In this document: piece by piece, positions 7,066 to 16,200 of the stretch
Numbering within the stretch: the first letter of the stretch is position 1
Layout of the letters: each line of letters begins with the position of its first letter
Assembly: GCF_014643595.1 (NCBI RefSeq)
Contig: NZ_BMJT01000009.1
Location: forward strand, 1-64,000
Direction: 5' to 3'
DNA: 64,000 bases
DNA from: Lysinibacillus alkalisoli
GTDB taxonomy: Bacteria > Bacillota > Bacilli > Bacillales_A > Planococcaceae
The notes under the pieces: generated by a model
The model's database searches: none
Seen by the model: the letters and a program-made list of their open reading frames with translations, nothing else
Told to the model about the DNA's origin: nothing
Program-made: the position numbers and the translations under genes

Positions 7066-8082
7066 TTATGCGTTAACTGTTGCTAACTCACTTGCTACAC
7101 GTTTTGTTAAATCTACTACACGAGCTGAATAGCCCCATTCATTGTCATACCATGCTAATACTTTTACTTTACGGTCACCAATTACCATTGTTGTTAAACC
7201 ATCTACAGTTGAAGAATATGTTGTTGTGTTAAAGTCAGATGACACTAAAGGCTCTGTTGTAAAGTTCAAAATACCTTTCATTGTACCTTCTGAAGCTTTA
7301 ATAAATGCCGCATTTACTTCTTCTGCTGTTACATCTTTTTGCAAGTCTACTACTAAGTCCACTAAAGAAACATTTGGCGTTGGTACACGCAATGCCATAC
7401 CATGTAATTTTCCTTTTAGCTCTGGTAGTACTAAAGTCAATGCTTTAGCTGCTCCAGTCGATGTAGGAATAATAGATGATGCACAGTTACGCGCACGACG
7501 TAAATCTTTATGTGGGTTGTCTAAGTTGTTTTGGTCATTTGTATACGCATGTACCGTTGTCATAAGACCATTTTCAATACCAAATTCATCATTTAATACT
7601 TTTGCTACTGGTGCTAAACAGTTTGTTGTACATGAAGCATTTGAAATAACATCATGTTTTGCCACATCTAATAAGTTATCATTTACACCTAAAACAACTG
7701 TGATATCTTCGTTCTTACCAGGAGCCGTTAAGATGACTTTTTTAGCACCTGCTTCGATATGTTTAGCTGCACCTGAACGTTCATTGAATTTACCTGTTGC
7801 CTCGATAACAAGTTCTACGCCCATTGCTTTCCATGGTAGTTGAGCTGGGTCGCGTTCGCTAATTAATTTTACTGTTTTGCCGTTAACAATTAAAGCACCC
7901 TCTGTTGCTTCTACTGTTCCTTCAAACGGACCATGATTCGTATCATATTTAATCAAGTGAGCTAATGTTTCTGGTGGGTAACTCGCATTAATTGCAACAA
8001 TATTTACTCCTTGTGTCATCGCTTGGCGAAACACCATACGTCCGATACGGCCAAAACCGTTAATAGCAATTGAAACTGTCAT
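7066..8082 (-). CDS. gapB: Glyceraldehyde-3-phosphate dehydrogenase, gluconeogenic GapB type
   Basis: Interconverts glyceraldehyde-3-phosphate and 1,3-bisphosphoglycerate. The 338-residue protein has the Rossmann GFGRIGR at the N-terminus and catalytic Cys151 in SNASCTTNC. After the second strand it reads INASYPPETLAH, with Ala33 where NAD-dependent glycolytic GapA carries Asp; this is the NADP/GapB pattern. Its place next to coaE is also that of gapB in B. subtilis. AGGAGG lies 9 bases before the ATG. A promoter with TGCTATACT (extended -10) lies near 8132, and a CcpN-like control is expected from the family but no operator was recognised. Confidence 0.93.
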   Translation of the reverse strand: MTVSIAINGFGRIGRMVFRQAMTQGVNIVAINASYPPETLAHLIKYDTNHGPFEGTVEATEGALIVNGKTVKLISERDPAQLPWKAMGVELVIEATGKFNERSGAAKHIEAGAKKVILTAPGKNEDITVVLGVNDNLLDVAKHDVISNASCTTNCLAPVAKVLNDEFGIENGLMTTVHAYTNDQNNLDNPHKDLRRARNCASSIIPTSTGAAKALTLVLPELKGKLHGMALRVPTPNVSLVDLVVDLQKDVTAEEVNAAFIKASEGTMKGILNFTTEPLVSSDFNTTTYSSTVDGLTTMVIGDRKVKVLAWYDNEWGYSARVVDLTKRVASELATVNA

Positions 8083-8218
8083 TGGGAAAATCCTCCTGTA
8101 AATACATTCTCATTTTTTATTTATCCGCAGATTAGTATAGCACATTTTATAAAAAGTTAAACACATTATATCACAAAATATCATTGTTAGTTAATTCTGA
8201 TATCTCACTTAGACATAA

Positions 8219-8812
8219 TTATAAAACATGCCATTCTTTTAATAAACGTTTTAATTGCTTTAAGGTCGTTTCCTCATCCCCATTATTATAAATTACACCA
8301 TGTGCCCCTTTTTCTTTCACTGACATAGGCAATTGCGAGCGCATGCGGGCTAAAGCATCTTCTTTGGATAATTGATTGCGTTCCATTAAACGAGATAATT
8401 GTACATCCTCTTTGATTGAAACAACTAATATTTTATCGACAAAATGTTGTAGTTGGCTTTCAAATAATAACGGAATATCCATTACGACATGCTGATTACC
8501 ATTTGTGACATACTCATCTCTTTGACGCAACATTTCTTGGCGAATCGCAGGATGAATAATATCATTAAGTTGTTGGCGCTTTGCAGGTTCATGAAAAATT
8601 AATTGCCCTACATACTCTCGGTTCATTGTGCCGTCACTATGTAACGCCTCATCGCCAAATGTTGCTACAATTTTTTGCAGCGTTGGCGAGTTAGGTTTGA
8701 CCACATCTCTTGCTACTTGATCCGCATCTACAATTGGCAGTTGTAGGTTTTTCATCATGGTAGCTACTGTACTTTTCCCACTAGCAATACTACCTGTTAA
8801 TCCTATAATCAT
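8219..8812 (-). CDS. coaE: Dephospho-CoA kinase
   Basis: Phosphorylates the 3'-OH of dephospho-CoA, the last step of coenzyme A synthesis. The 197-residue protein opens with the P-loop GLTGSIASGKST (residues 4-15) and contains DADQVARDVV and the lid/CoA region DIPLLFES. The frame is open to 8923, but that extension lies inside the end of mutM. AAAGGAGA just before ATG 8812 fixes the start 16 bases after the mutM stop. It is the last gene of polA-mutM-coaE. B. subtilis has ytaF between mutM and coaE, which is missing here. Confidence 0.95.
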   Translation of the reverse strand: MIIGLTGSIASGKSTVATMMKNLQLPIVDADQVARDVVKPNSPTLQKIVATFGDEALHSDGTMNREYVGQLIFHEPAKRQQLNDIIHPAIRQEMLRQRDEYVTNGNQHVVMDIPLLFESQLQHFVDKILVVSIKEDVQLSRLMERNQLSKEDALARMRSQLPMSVKEKGAHGVIYNNGDEETTLKQLKRLLKEWHVL

Positions 8813-8828
8813 ATGCTTTTCTCCTTTA

Positions 8829-9701
8829 CTACTGTTGGCAGTTGTCGCAATACGTTGATGTACGTCCTCCAATTGAGACTTGAGTTGTCTCACTTTGGCA
8901 GATGGGACATTGCTTTCGTCCATACATTTTTAAACGGTTTTGCATCGTGCCTGCCTCCCCATTAATGTTGCGATAATCTGAAATGGAGGAACCTCCAAAA
9001 TCAATGCTTTCTTGCAAAATATTTACAATAGCATGAAATAGTAAACGCTTACTTGATTCACTGATTTGCGACGTTTTGCGCAAAGGATTGATCTTCATAG
9101 TAAATAACGCTTCTGTAGCATAAATATTGCCACACCCCGATATAACTTGACCATCCATAATAACTTCTTTAATTGCTTTATTCGCATATTTCGTTTTTTC
9201 ACTTTGCTCAATAAAAAAGTCTTCTGCCTCTTTGACAAACGGTTCAGGTGCCATTTTTAACAGCGGGGGATGGTCGCTTATTTTCTCGATTAAGCGGCAT
9301 TCACCAAATCTACGAATATCTGCATAAACGAGTAATTGTTTATCTGTAAATTGTATGATGACATGGGCATGCCTTCTAAACTTATCCTCTGTTATCTCTG
9401 CTAATGTATTAACCGTAAACCACGCGCCTGTCATACCTAGATGGTTGACAAAAAGATAGCGATTTCCCTCTCGCATCAAGTGAAAGAAAATATATTTAGC
9501 GCGTCTTTCAATCTCTGTAATTTGCATACCTACTAACGCTTTGGCAAATGTTTGGGGCGAACTTTTTTTTACAATACTTTCCTTACCATTCTCATACGAA
9601 GTTTGAATGGTTGAAGACGTTATTACTTTCTCAATTGTTTTTCCCTCAACAACGGGACGTAGTGCACGCACTACGCCCTCAACTTCTGGTAATTCTGGCA
9701 T
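8829..9701 (-). CDS. mutM: Formamidopyrimidine-DNA glycosylase
   Basis: Bifunctional glycosylase/AP lyase that excises 8-oxoguanine and formamidopyrimidines. The 290-residue protein begins MPELPEVE, placing the catalytic Pro2 and Glu3 exactly. The helix-two-turn-helix contains GNIYATEALF, and the C-terminus is a zinc finger with two cysteine pairs (CPIC and CDNC). It starts 13 bases after the polA stop, so polA, mutM and coaE are translationally close and probably co-transcribed, as in B. subtilis. Confidence 0.96.
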   Translation of the reverse strand: MPELPEVEGVVRALRPVVEGKTIEKVITSSTIQTSYENGKESIVKKSSPQTFAKALVGMQITEIERRAKYIFFHLMREGNRYLFVNHLGMTGAWFTVNTLAEITEDKFRRHAHVIIQFTDKQLLVYADIRRFGECRLIEKISDHPPLLKMAPEPFVKEAEDFFIEQSEKTKYANKAIKEVIMDGQVISGCGNIYATEALFTMKINPLRKTSQISESSKRLLFHAIVNILQESIDFGGSSISDYRNINGEAGTMQNRLKMYGRKQCPICQSETTQVSIGGRTSTYCDNCQQ

Positions 9702-9714
9702 TTAACTCACTTCC

Positions 9715-12339
9715 TTATTTGGCATCATACCATGTTAAACCGGATGAATAATCTACTTTTAATGGTACATGTAAGGCAATTGTACGCTCCATAACTTCTG
9801 GCACAATCTTTTCAAGTATAGCAATCTCTTCTTTTGGTGCTTCAAAAATTAACTCATCATGTACTTGTAATAATAAGCGTGCTTGCAATTGCTCTTGTTC
9901 AAGTCTAGCATTCATATCAATCATTGCTTTTTTAATAATATCTGCCGCACTACCTTGTATTGGTGTATTCATGGCTGTACGCTCTGCAAAACTTCGCACA
10001 TTAAAATTACTGCTATTTAAGTCTGGTAAATAACGTCTACGATTTAATAATGTTGTTACATACCCTTGTTTTTTTGCAATGGCTACACTTTCTTCCATAT
10101 AAGTTTTCACGCCTGGAAATACTTCAAAATACTTTTTAATAAAAGTATCCGCTTCTTTTCTTGTAATATCAAGATTTTGTGATAAACCATAATCACTAAT
10201 ACCATAGACAATACCAAAGTTAACGGCTTTAGCAGCGCGACGCATATTGCTGTCTACCTCTTCAGCTGCCACATGAAAAACATCCATTGCTGTGCGTGTA
10301 TGAATATCCATACCTTCTTTAAATGCTTCCACTAAGTTTTTATCATTTGACATATGTGCTAATACGCGTAATTCGATTTGCGAATAATCTGCTGCGAATA
10401 ACACCCAATCTGGCTGTGACGGTACAAAAGCTTGACGTATTTTACGTCCCTCTTCTAAACGTATTGGTATATTTTGCAAATTAGGGTCTGTAGAACTTAA
10501 ACGACCCGTTGCTGTCAAAGCTTGTTGGAAACGTGTATGCACCTTTTGATCTTCATGAATTTCTTTTAATAAACCTTCAATATATGTGGATTGTAATTTC
10601 CTAAGTTGGCGATATTGTAAAATATGCACTATGATTTCGTGTTCATCTTTTAATTTCTCTAAGACATCAGCCGCTGTTGAATAACCTGTCTTTGTTTTCT
10701 TGATAACAGTTAAGTCAAGTTTATCAAATAAAATAACCCCTAATTGTTTTGGCGAATTAATATTAAACTTTTCACCTGCTAATGTATAAATCTCTTCTTC
10801 AATAATAGCTAGCTTTGTTTGTAATTGTTCGCCCATAGCTTCTAGTGTTTTGCGTTCTACACAAATCCCTTGTACTTCCATACGACCCAAAATGAGCGCA
10901 AGAGGCAATTCTAAATCTTTATACAATGTAAACTGCTCTTTATTTTTCAGCGCTTCTTCAACTTTATTTTTAATCGTATAGATACTATGCGCTTTACGAC
11001 CAATGTGTAAGGCTAAAGCTTCTTCTGTTGGTAGCTTCCACTTTGCACCCTTACCATAGACGGCTTCATTTGATTCAATATTCATGTACCCATAGTCTTT
11101 GACTAATGGGGCAACATCCTCACCATTACGTGCAGGATTATCAATATAAGCAGCTAATAATAAATCAAAATCTACACCTTTTACTGTAAAGCCAAAGCGT
11201 GAAAGGCTTGCCAATGCTGCTTTACTATCCGATACATACTTGTTAACCGTTTCACTCGCTAACCATTCTTTAAAGTCATCGCTTTGTCTCGCTACATCAA
11301 ATGGTATGTAATATATTTTCTCCCCATTTGCCAAACCGATACCTAATATGTCACAGGTATGATAATGTTCATTAGCAAGCTCCACATGTAATGCCATATG
11401 CGCTTTAAGATGCTGTTTCGTAAGATCGGTTACGGTTTCTACAGTAAAATCCTCATCTACCGTTGATACTTCTTCCACTTCCATTTTGTCAAGTAACGTT
11501 TTAAAGTTCATTTCTTGATAAAATTGGACAAGTGCTTCTTCATCTGCCCCTTGGTACGTTAAATCATCTAGTGCAATCGTTAAGGGAGCTTCCAAATGGA
11601 TTGTAGCTAACTGTTTACTCATATAAGCTTGTGTTTCATTTGCGATGAGCTTCTCTTTCATTTTTGAAGGCTTCATTGTATCAATGTTTTCATATAAATT
11701 TTCTACAGTAGTAAACTCTTTCAACAATTTAATAGCTGTCTTTTCACCAACACCTGGCACACCTGGGATATTATCCGAACTATCTCCCATCAAACCTTTC
11801 ATATCAATAATTTGCTTGGGTGTTAAACCATACTTCTCTTCTACAAAAGCAGGTGTATAAACATCAACCTCTGTAATACCTTTTCGTGTAATATTAACAG
11901 TCACATAGTCATTAACGAGTTGTGTTAAATCTTTATCCCCTGATACTACAATGACATCCATTCCTTGAGTTGTAGCTTCACGTGCTAATGTGCCAATAAT
12001 ATCGTCCGCCTCATAGTTTGGAAGCTCATAACGCTTAATATGATAAGCATCAATTAAGGCACGAATATATGTGAATTGCTCAGACAACTCTGGTGGTGTT
12101 TTTTGACGCCCGCCTTTGTATTCTTTAAATGTTTCATGACGAAACGTTGTTTTACCAGCATCAAAGGCAACTAATACTTTCGTTGGCTTCACTTCATTTA
12201 ACATGCGGTCTAACATCATCGTAAAACCATATGTCGCATTTGTGTGTACGCCTTGATCATTTGTTAACAATGGTAAAGCAAAGAAAGCACGATAGGCTAA
12301 ACTATTTCCGTCTAGTAATAATAATTTTTCTTTTGTCAT
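9715..12339 (-). CDS. polA: DNA polymerase I
   Basis: 874 residues. The N-terminal 5'-3' exonuclease (about 1-290) includes DGNSLAYRAFFA, VVSGDKDLTQLV and the helix-hairpin-helix GVPGVGEKTA. The middle domain (about 300-470) is a degenerate 3'-5' exonuclease: the region that should hold the first DxE pair reads HVELANEHYH, so proofreading is predicted to be lost, as in Bacillus. The polymerase domain carries motif A DYSQIELRVLAH, motif B RRAAKAVNFGIVYG and motif C QVHDELIFE. Role: Okazaki fragment maturation and repair. AAGGACGGG lies upstream of the ATG. It heads the polA-mutM-coaE group. Confidence 0.97.
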   Translation of the reverse strand: MTKEKLLLLDGNSLAYRAFFALPLLTNDQGVHTNATYGFTMMLDRMLNEVKPTKVLVAFDAGKTTFRHETFKEYKGGRQKTPPELSEQFTYIRALIDAYHIKRYELPNYEADDIIGTLAREATTQGMDVIVVSGDKDLTQLVNDYVTVNITRKGITEVDVYTPAFVEEKYGLTPKQIIDMKGLMGDSSDNIPGVPGVGEKTAIKLLKEFTTVENLYENIDTMKPSKMKEKLIANETQAYMSKQLATIHLEAPLTIALDDLTYQGADEEALVQFYQEMNFKTLLDKMEVEEVSTVDEDFTVETVTDLTKQHLKAHMALHVELANEHYHTCDILGIGLANGEKIYYIPFDVARQSDDFKEWLASETVNKYVSDSKAALASLSRFGFTVKGVDFDLLLAAYIDNPARNGEDVAPLVKDYGYMNIESNEAVYGKGAKWKLPTEEALALHIGRKAHSIYTIKNKVEEALKNKEQFTLYKDLELPLALILGRMEVQGICVERKTLEAMGEQLQTKLAIIEEEIYTLAGEKFNINSPKQLGVILFDKLDLTVIKKTKTGYSTAADVLEKLKDEHEIIVHILQYRQLRKLQSTYIEGLLKEIHEDQKVHTRFQQALTATGRLSSTDPNLQNIPIRLEEGRKIRQAFVPSQPDWVLFAADYSQIELRVLAHMSNDKNLVEAFKEGMDIHTRTAMDVFHVAAEEVDSNMRRAAKAVNFGIVYGISDYGLSQNLDITRKEADTFIKKYFEVFPGVKTYMEESVAIAKKQGYVTTLLNRRRYLPDLNSSNFNVRSFAERTAMNTPIQGSAADIIKKAMIDMNARLEQEQLQARLLLQVHDELIFEAPKEEIAILEKIVPEVMERTIALHVPLKVDYSSGLTWYDAK

Positions 12340-12419
12340 GACTGTTCCCGTCCTTTTTCTTTTGTCTTTATTAGTTTACCATGTGTGCACGCTAGGTTAA
12401 AATATTGATGCCCTTTCTA

Positions 12420-12461
12420 CAAAAATACCCATAACTATGCGGTAAGCAATAGCTATGGGTT
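12420..12461 (-). terminator. hflKC terminator
   Basis: Stem CCCATAACTAT / ATAGCTATGGG (12428-12438 with 12449-12459) followed on the minus strand by TATTTTTG. Confidence 0.7.
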
Positions 12462-12470
12462 AATGCTTTC

Positions 12471-13454
12471 TTATTTTGTTTGTCCAGTAAGCATTCGAGC
12501 GTAAGGTGATTCTGCTGGTAGTATAATCATCGTATCTTCACCAATTGTTCGCTTGTAAGATTCTAATGTACGATACATCGAATAAAATTCAGGGTCTTTT
12601 GAAAAAGCCTCATTATATATTTTACCTGCTTCCTCTTCTCCTGCTGCAATAATTAATGCGGCTTCTTTATTAGCGGTTGATAATAACTCTTGTACTTCTT
12701 TATCCGTTTGTGCTTCAATACGACGTTTAGATGCATCACCTTCAGATAAATAACGCTGTGCGGTAGATTGACGCTCTGAAATCATTCTCGTATAAATCGC
12801 TTGTTCATTTTCCTTTGGTAAATCGGTACGTCGAATGCGTACATCTACAACCTCAACACCATATTGATCTTGTGCTAATAAGTCATTAACTTTTTTTGTT
12901 ACTCTACCATTTAAATCGCCACGAGATGATTTTTCATCGTTAATAATCTCACCATATTCTAACTGCCCTACTTCATTACGAATCGTAGAATAAATAAATT
13001 CTTCCATACGTTGCTCGGCATTTGTCAATGTGCCTGCATTGCTAATTAAAGCTTTAGGGTCTGTAATACGCCACACAGCATAATTGTCAATAATAATCCG
13101 CTTTTTATCCTTTGTATTCATTTCTTCTTCTGAAATATCATAGATTTGCTGATTACTTGGCAAGGTAGATACACTTTGAATGAATGGTATTGTCATGTAC
13201 AACCCTGGTTTCTTTTCAAATTTAACAACCTCACCAAATTGGCGTACTACTTTATATTCATTCTCACGCACAATATAAATATTAGCAATCGCAATGATAA
13301 GTAACGCAAATACACTTGTCACTACAATAGCTACTGGTATTATCTGCTTAAACTTAATGGGCTTTTTTTCAACGGGAACGGCTTTAGGTTGCGGCTTTTT
13401 AGGTGTACCTTTCAAAAAATCAGTGATTTTTTTTACATCGTTATTCTCACTCAT
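12471..13454 (-). CDS. hflC: HflC-like SPFH/prohibitin membrane protein
   Basis: 327 residues: a charged N-terminal tail of about 35 residues, one membrane helix (about 37-62), then an SPFH/band 7 domain starting EYKVVRQFGEVV and a long charged C-terminal helix. HflC pairs with HflK to form a large membrane ring around the FtsH protease and modulate proteolysis. The start overlaps the hflK stop by four bases (ATGA), indicating translational coupling. ftsH is not nearby. hflKC is absent from B. subtilis but occurs in several Planococcaceae as far as I recall. Confidence 0.88.
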   Translation of the reverse strand: MSENNDVKKITDFLKGTPKKPQPKAVPVEKKPIKFKQIIPVAIVVTSVFALLIIAIANIYIVRENEYKVVRQFGEVVKFEKKPGLYMTIPFIQSVSTLPSNQQIYDISEEEMNTKDKKRIIIDNYAVWRITDPKALISNAGTLTNAEQRMEEFIYSTIRNEVGQLEYGEIINDEKSSRGDLNGRVTKKVNDLLAQDQYGVEVVDVRIRRTDLPKENEQAIYTRMISERQSTAQRYLSEGDASKRRIEAQTDKEVQELLSTANKEAALIIAAGEEEAGKIYNEAFSKDPEFYSMYRTLESYKRTIGEDTMIILPAESPYARMLTGQTK

Positions 13455-14410
13455 TTTTTATCGCTCCCTTCTTTTTGCTCCTGTTGTTGCATCATTTGTA
13501 GTGGCAAATACTTCATCGTATTTCCATCATCATTCATAATATAAATTTGAGCTTTTGGTAAGACATTTTCTAATGTTTCAATAATTAAACGCTCTCTCGT
13601 AATCTCTTTATTATTTTTATATTGATCATAGAGTTTGTTAAAGACTGCTACATCACCTTGTGCTTGTTGCACACGAGCAATCTTTTGCCCCTCAGCTTTA
13701 GAGATAATGGCATCCTTTTCACCTTGCGCTTCGCTTGAACGTTGATTTTTATATTTATTGGCTTCATTGGTTTTTGTATCTTTTGTTTCTCTTGCATCTG
13801 TTACAGCTGTAAATGCAGCGCGCACCTCTTCATTAGGAAGCTCAACATCTTGTAACTTTACGCCTAGAATACCAATACCAATATCATAATGCTCCATTAA
13901 ATTAACGAGTAAATCACGTGTTTTATTTTCCACTTCGCCTTTACCTTCTGTGAGAGCTGCGTCAATTGTAGATGAGCCAATGATTGAACGTGTAGCACTA
14001 GATGTAGCGCTATGTAAAATCTCTTTGGGTTGGTCTGCATTAAATAAGTACTTTACAGGGTCTGTAATTTTCCATTGCACTACTAGATTAGTTAATACAA
14101 TATACTCATCCCCTGTTACCATTTTTGTTTCAATTGCTTTTGGCTCTTTTTCAAGTGCTTCTAAATCACTTTCTTTGTAGCCAAAATTTAAACTGAATGT
14201 CTCTTTAGACAACACTTCTACATTTTGAATAGGCCATGGTAATTTAAAATGTAAACCTGATTCTGTAACTGTGCGGTCCGCTTTACCAAATGTAATAACT
14301 ACAGCTTGTTCTGATTCATCAACCGTATACCATGATGTAAATACAGTAGTTAGAGCTATAATTGCTACAAAAAATAAACCGATGAATAATAAACTTCGTT
14401 TTACACTCAT
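13451..14410 (-). CDS. hflK: HflK-like SPFH/prohibitin membrane protein
   Basis: 319 residues from ATG 14410, chosen because AAGGAGGT sits 7 bases upstream; the open frame reaches 14521, but the extension overlaps a terminator. One N-terminal membrane helix (about 5-25) precedes an SPFH domain beginning DESEQAVVITFGK and a coiled-coil region rich in Glu, Lys and Ala. It is the partner of HflC, encoded directly downstream with an ATGA overlap. Assignment of K versus C rests on order and on the longer acidic C-terminus, so the pair is certain but the letters less so. Confidence 0.86.
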   Translation of the reverse strand: MSVKRSLLFIGLFFVAIIALTTVFTSWYTVDESEQAVVITFGKADRTVTESGLHFKLPWPIQNVEVLSKETFSLNFGYKESDLEALEKEPKAIETKMVTGDEYIVLTNLVVQWKITDPVKYLFNADQPKEILHSATSSATRSIIGSSTIDAALTEGKGEVENKTRDLLVNLMEHYDIGIGILGVKLQDVELPNEEVRAAFTAVTDARETKDTKTNEANKYKNQRSSEAQGEKDAIISKAEGQKIARVQQAQGDVAVFNKLYDQYKNNKEITRERLIIETLENVLPKAQIYIMNDDGNTMKYLPLQMMQQQEQKEGSDKK

Positions 14411-14468
14411 TTGTCTACCTCCTTCAATGATGCTTAATTTATTTACGGATTTGTGACAAAAAAGTTTC

Positions 14469-14517
14469 AAAAAAACCCTAATAATTAACGAAGGCAAAAC
14501 CTTCATTATTATTAGGG
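14469..14517 (-). terminator. phoPR / small RNA terminator
   Basis: Long stem (14476-14494 with 14500-14517; arms begin CCCTAATAAT and end ATTATTAGGG) with a CCTTC/GAAGG apex, followed on the minus strand by seven T residues. It would end both phoPR readthrough and the short RNA. Confidence 0.85.
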
Positions 14518-14604
14518 TCAAATAAAGAAACTAGACAAAGTGGTGAGTTTAGCGCTTTAACGCTAAGCAGTTCGCGTCTGCTAAACAAGTAGGGGGTTTC
14601 TACA
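14469..14604 (-). ncRNA. Candidate PhoP-activated small RNA downstream of phoR
   Basis: Predicted from a PhoP-type promoter (14611-14664) and a strong terminator (14469-14517), giving a transcript of about 135 nt on the minus strand. It would begin with a hairpin GTAG-AAACCCC-CTAC (14589-14603) exposing a C-rich loop. Two small hairpins follow (AGCAG/CTGCT and TTAGCG/CGCTAA), which can refold into a longer GTTTAGC/GCTAAAC pairing, then the terminator. There is no ATG and no Shine-Dalgarno. Alternatively this is only the 3' UTR of phoPR. The promoter architecture favours an independent transcript. Confidence 0.45.
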
Positions 14605-14610
14605 ATTTTT

Positions 14611-14664
14611 AGTATAAGCCCTAATTGTTAATCACACATTCACTTATTGTAAAAGGATTGTAAA
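14611..14664 (-). promoter_or_regulatory. PhoP-box array and -10 element
   Basis: On the minus strand, directly after the phoR stop, hexamers TTTACA (14659-14664), TTTACA (14648-14653), TGAATG (14637-14642) and TTAACA (14626-14631) are separated by exactly 5 bases each, an 11-base period. Nine bases further is -10 TATACT (14611-14616). The remembered B. subtilis PhoP core site is four TT(A/T/C)A(C/T)A repeats spaced by about 5 bases, lying roughly -20 to -60. Three of the four match and the position fits. Confidence 0.6.
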
Positions 14665-16200
14665 TTACGCTTTCGGAATCCAAACTGTCATTGCTGTCCC
14701 TTTTGCTACCTCACTACGCACAAAAATCTTACCATGATGTGCTTCTACAAAATGCTTTACAATTGCGAGCCCTAACCCTGTTCCACCTGAATTACGACTG
14801 CGTGCTCGGTCTACACGATAAAAGCGCTCAAACACTCGCTGAATTTCTTTCTCATCAATGCCAATACCTTCATCTTCAATTTCTAAAATACCATACTCTT
14901 CATTCTCACGTATTCTTATTGTTACTGTCGTATTTGGTGGTGAATACGTAATGGCGTTAGCAATTAAATTTGTTACTACTTGCATTAAACGATTATCATC
15001 GCCCTTAACCATAACATCTTTTGGAATTTCTACTGCAAATGCCATATTTTTCTCTTCCAAATGTTGTGTTGTTAACTCAGCACCGCGTAAGGCAACATCT
15101 TGTAAACTTGTTGGGGCTAATGTAATTGTATAATTTTGTTGCTCTACTTTTGATAATTCTAATAGATCATTAACAAGCATCTGCAAACGATTACTCTCTT
15201 TATGAATAATTTCCAAAAATGATAATAGCATTGTTTTATCTTGATAAGCACCATCTAATAATGTTTCGGAAAAACCTTTAATCGATGTAATCGGTGTACG
15301 CAACTCATGAGAGACATTTGCTACAAAGTCTTTTCTTACTTGTTCGAGACGAATTAAATCTGTAATATCATGTAACACAATGACAACGCCTAACCAACTC
15401 CCATGGTCACCAATGACCGGCGCGCCATATGCTTCGTTATACCTCGTATCTGTACCATTTTTAATTTGAATTTGCTTACGCGAAGGCATTTCTGTTAAAA
15501 AGACATGGTCAATAAATTGATTTACACTGTCTGGTAAGCCAATCGTGCGAAAGACCTCGCCATGTACATGTTCTGCTTGCAATTCAAAACGCTCTAAAAA
15601 GACACGATTTACAATAGAAATATTCCCTTCTCTACCAATCATCATCAATGAACTTCCCATATTTTCAATCAATGTTTTTAATCGCTCGTCTTCCACTTGT
15701 CGGATCTTTGTTAATTCTTCTAAATTACGCGCTAACATATTTAATGTGTTACTCAGTGGCAATTTAGGGTCGTATTCGTCTTCATACGTACGTGCTTTAT
15801 AATTCCCACGTGATAACTCTTGTGCCATATGAATAGCTGCATCTACGGGGTCCGTATATTTCCTTATAATTTTACGTGCAATAAAAGCAATAAATATAAA
15901 AGCACCTAACAAGAAAATAAATACGGTAACGATAATTTGTTTCGCTACTTTCGTAACGTGTTCGTCTTCTTCTTGTCGCTCTACTGCTTGTAACAATGCA
16001 GTCTCCTGTGTAGGTGACAGCGAAATAGTATAATCTGTGATAGTTTGCTCAATGGCTCTCTTATTGTATTGCTCATCTTCCTTATTGAATTGATGCATAT
16101 AAATAGGAAAAAGCTGTCCTACTGCTAAACATAAGACAGCTAACGCAAAGCCAATAAGCAACATTAATGTAAAGTACATATTGCTGCCTGTTGGTTTCAT
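14665..16200 (-). CDS. phoR: Phosphate-regulon sensor histidine kinase
   Basis: 511 residues: membrane helix about 8-30, an extracytoplasmic loop of about 58 residues, second helix about 89-108, HAMP (about 110-160), a PAS domain (about 175-285), then HisKA with phospho-acceptor His298 in VSHELRTP and a HATPase with NLIANAITYSPP, EDEGIGID and GGTGLGLAIVKH. It autophosphorylates and passes phosphate to PhoP when phosphate is limiting. The start overlaps the phoP stop (ATGA). The outer loop is shorter than my memory of B. subtilis PhoR, so the sensory input may differ. The phosphate name rests on synteny phoR-phoP-mdh and PhoP similarity. Confidence 0.9.
   Translation of the reverse strand: MKPTGSNMYFTLMLLIGFALAVLCLAVGQLFPIYMHQFNKEDEQYNKRAIEQTITDYTISLSPTQETALLQAVERQEEDEHVTKVAKQIIVTVFIFLLGAFIFIAFIARKIIRKYTDPVDAAIHMAQELSRGNYKARTYEDEYDPKLPLSNTLNMLARNLEELTKIRQVEDERLKTLIENMGSSLMMIGREGNISIVNRVFLERFELQAEHVHGEVFRTIGLPDSVNQFIDHVFLTEMPSRKQIQIKNGTDTRYNEAYGAPVIGDHGSWLGVVIVLHDITDLIRLEQVRKDFVANVSHELRTPITSIKGFSETLLDGAYQDKTMLLSFLEIIHKESNRLQMLVNDLLELSKVEQQNYTITLAPTSLQDVALRGAELTTQHLEEKNMAFAVEIPKDVMVKGDDNRLMQVVTNLIANAITYSPPNTTVTIRIRENEEYGILEIEDEGIGIDEKEIQRVFERFYRVDRARSRNSGGTGLGLAIVKHFVEAHHGKIFVRSEVAKGTAMTVWIPKA

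Noticed and set aside
7142-7843. Long plus-strand frame of 233 residues inside gapB.
   Set aside because: Antisense to a fully conserved GAPDH gene, with no start signal.
14470-14580. Open frame of about 36 codons from a TTG inside the candidate small RNA (minus strand), ending in the terminator.
   Set aside because: No Shine-Dalgarno, no ATG, and the frame runs through the terminator stem. A chance open frame is more likely than a small protein.
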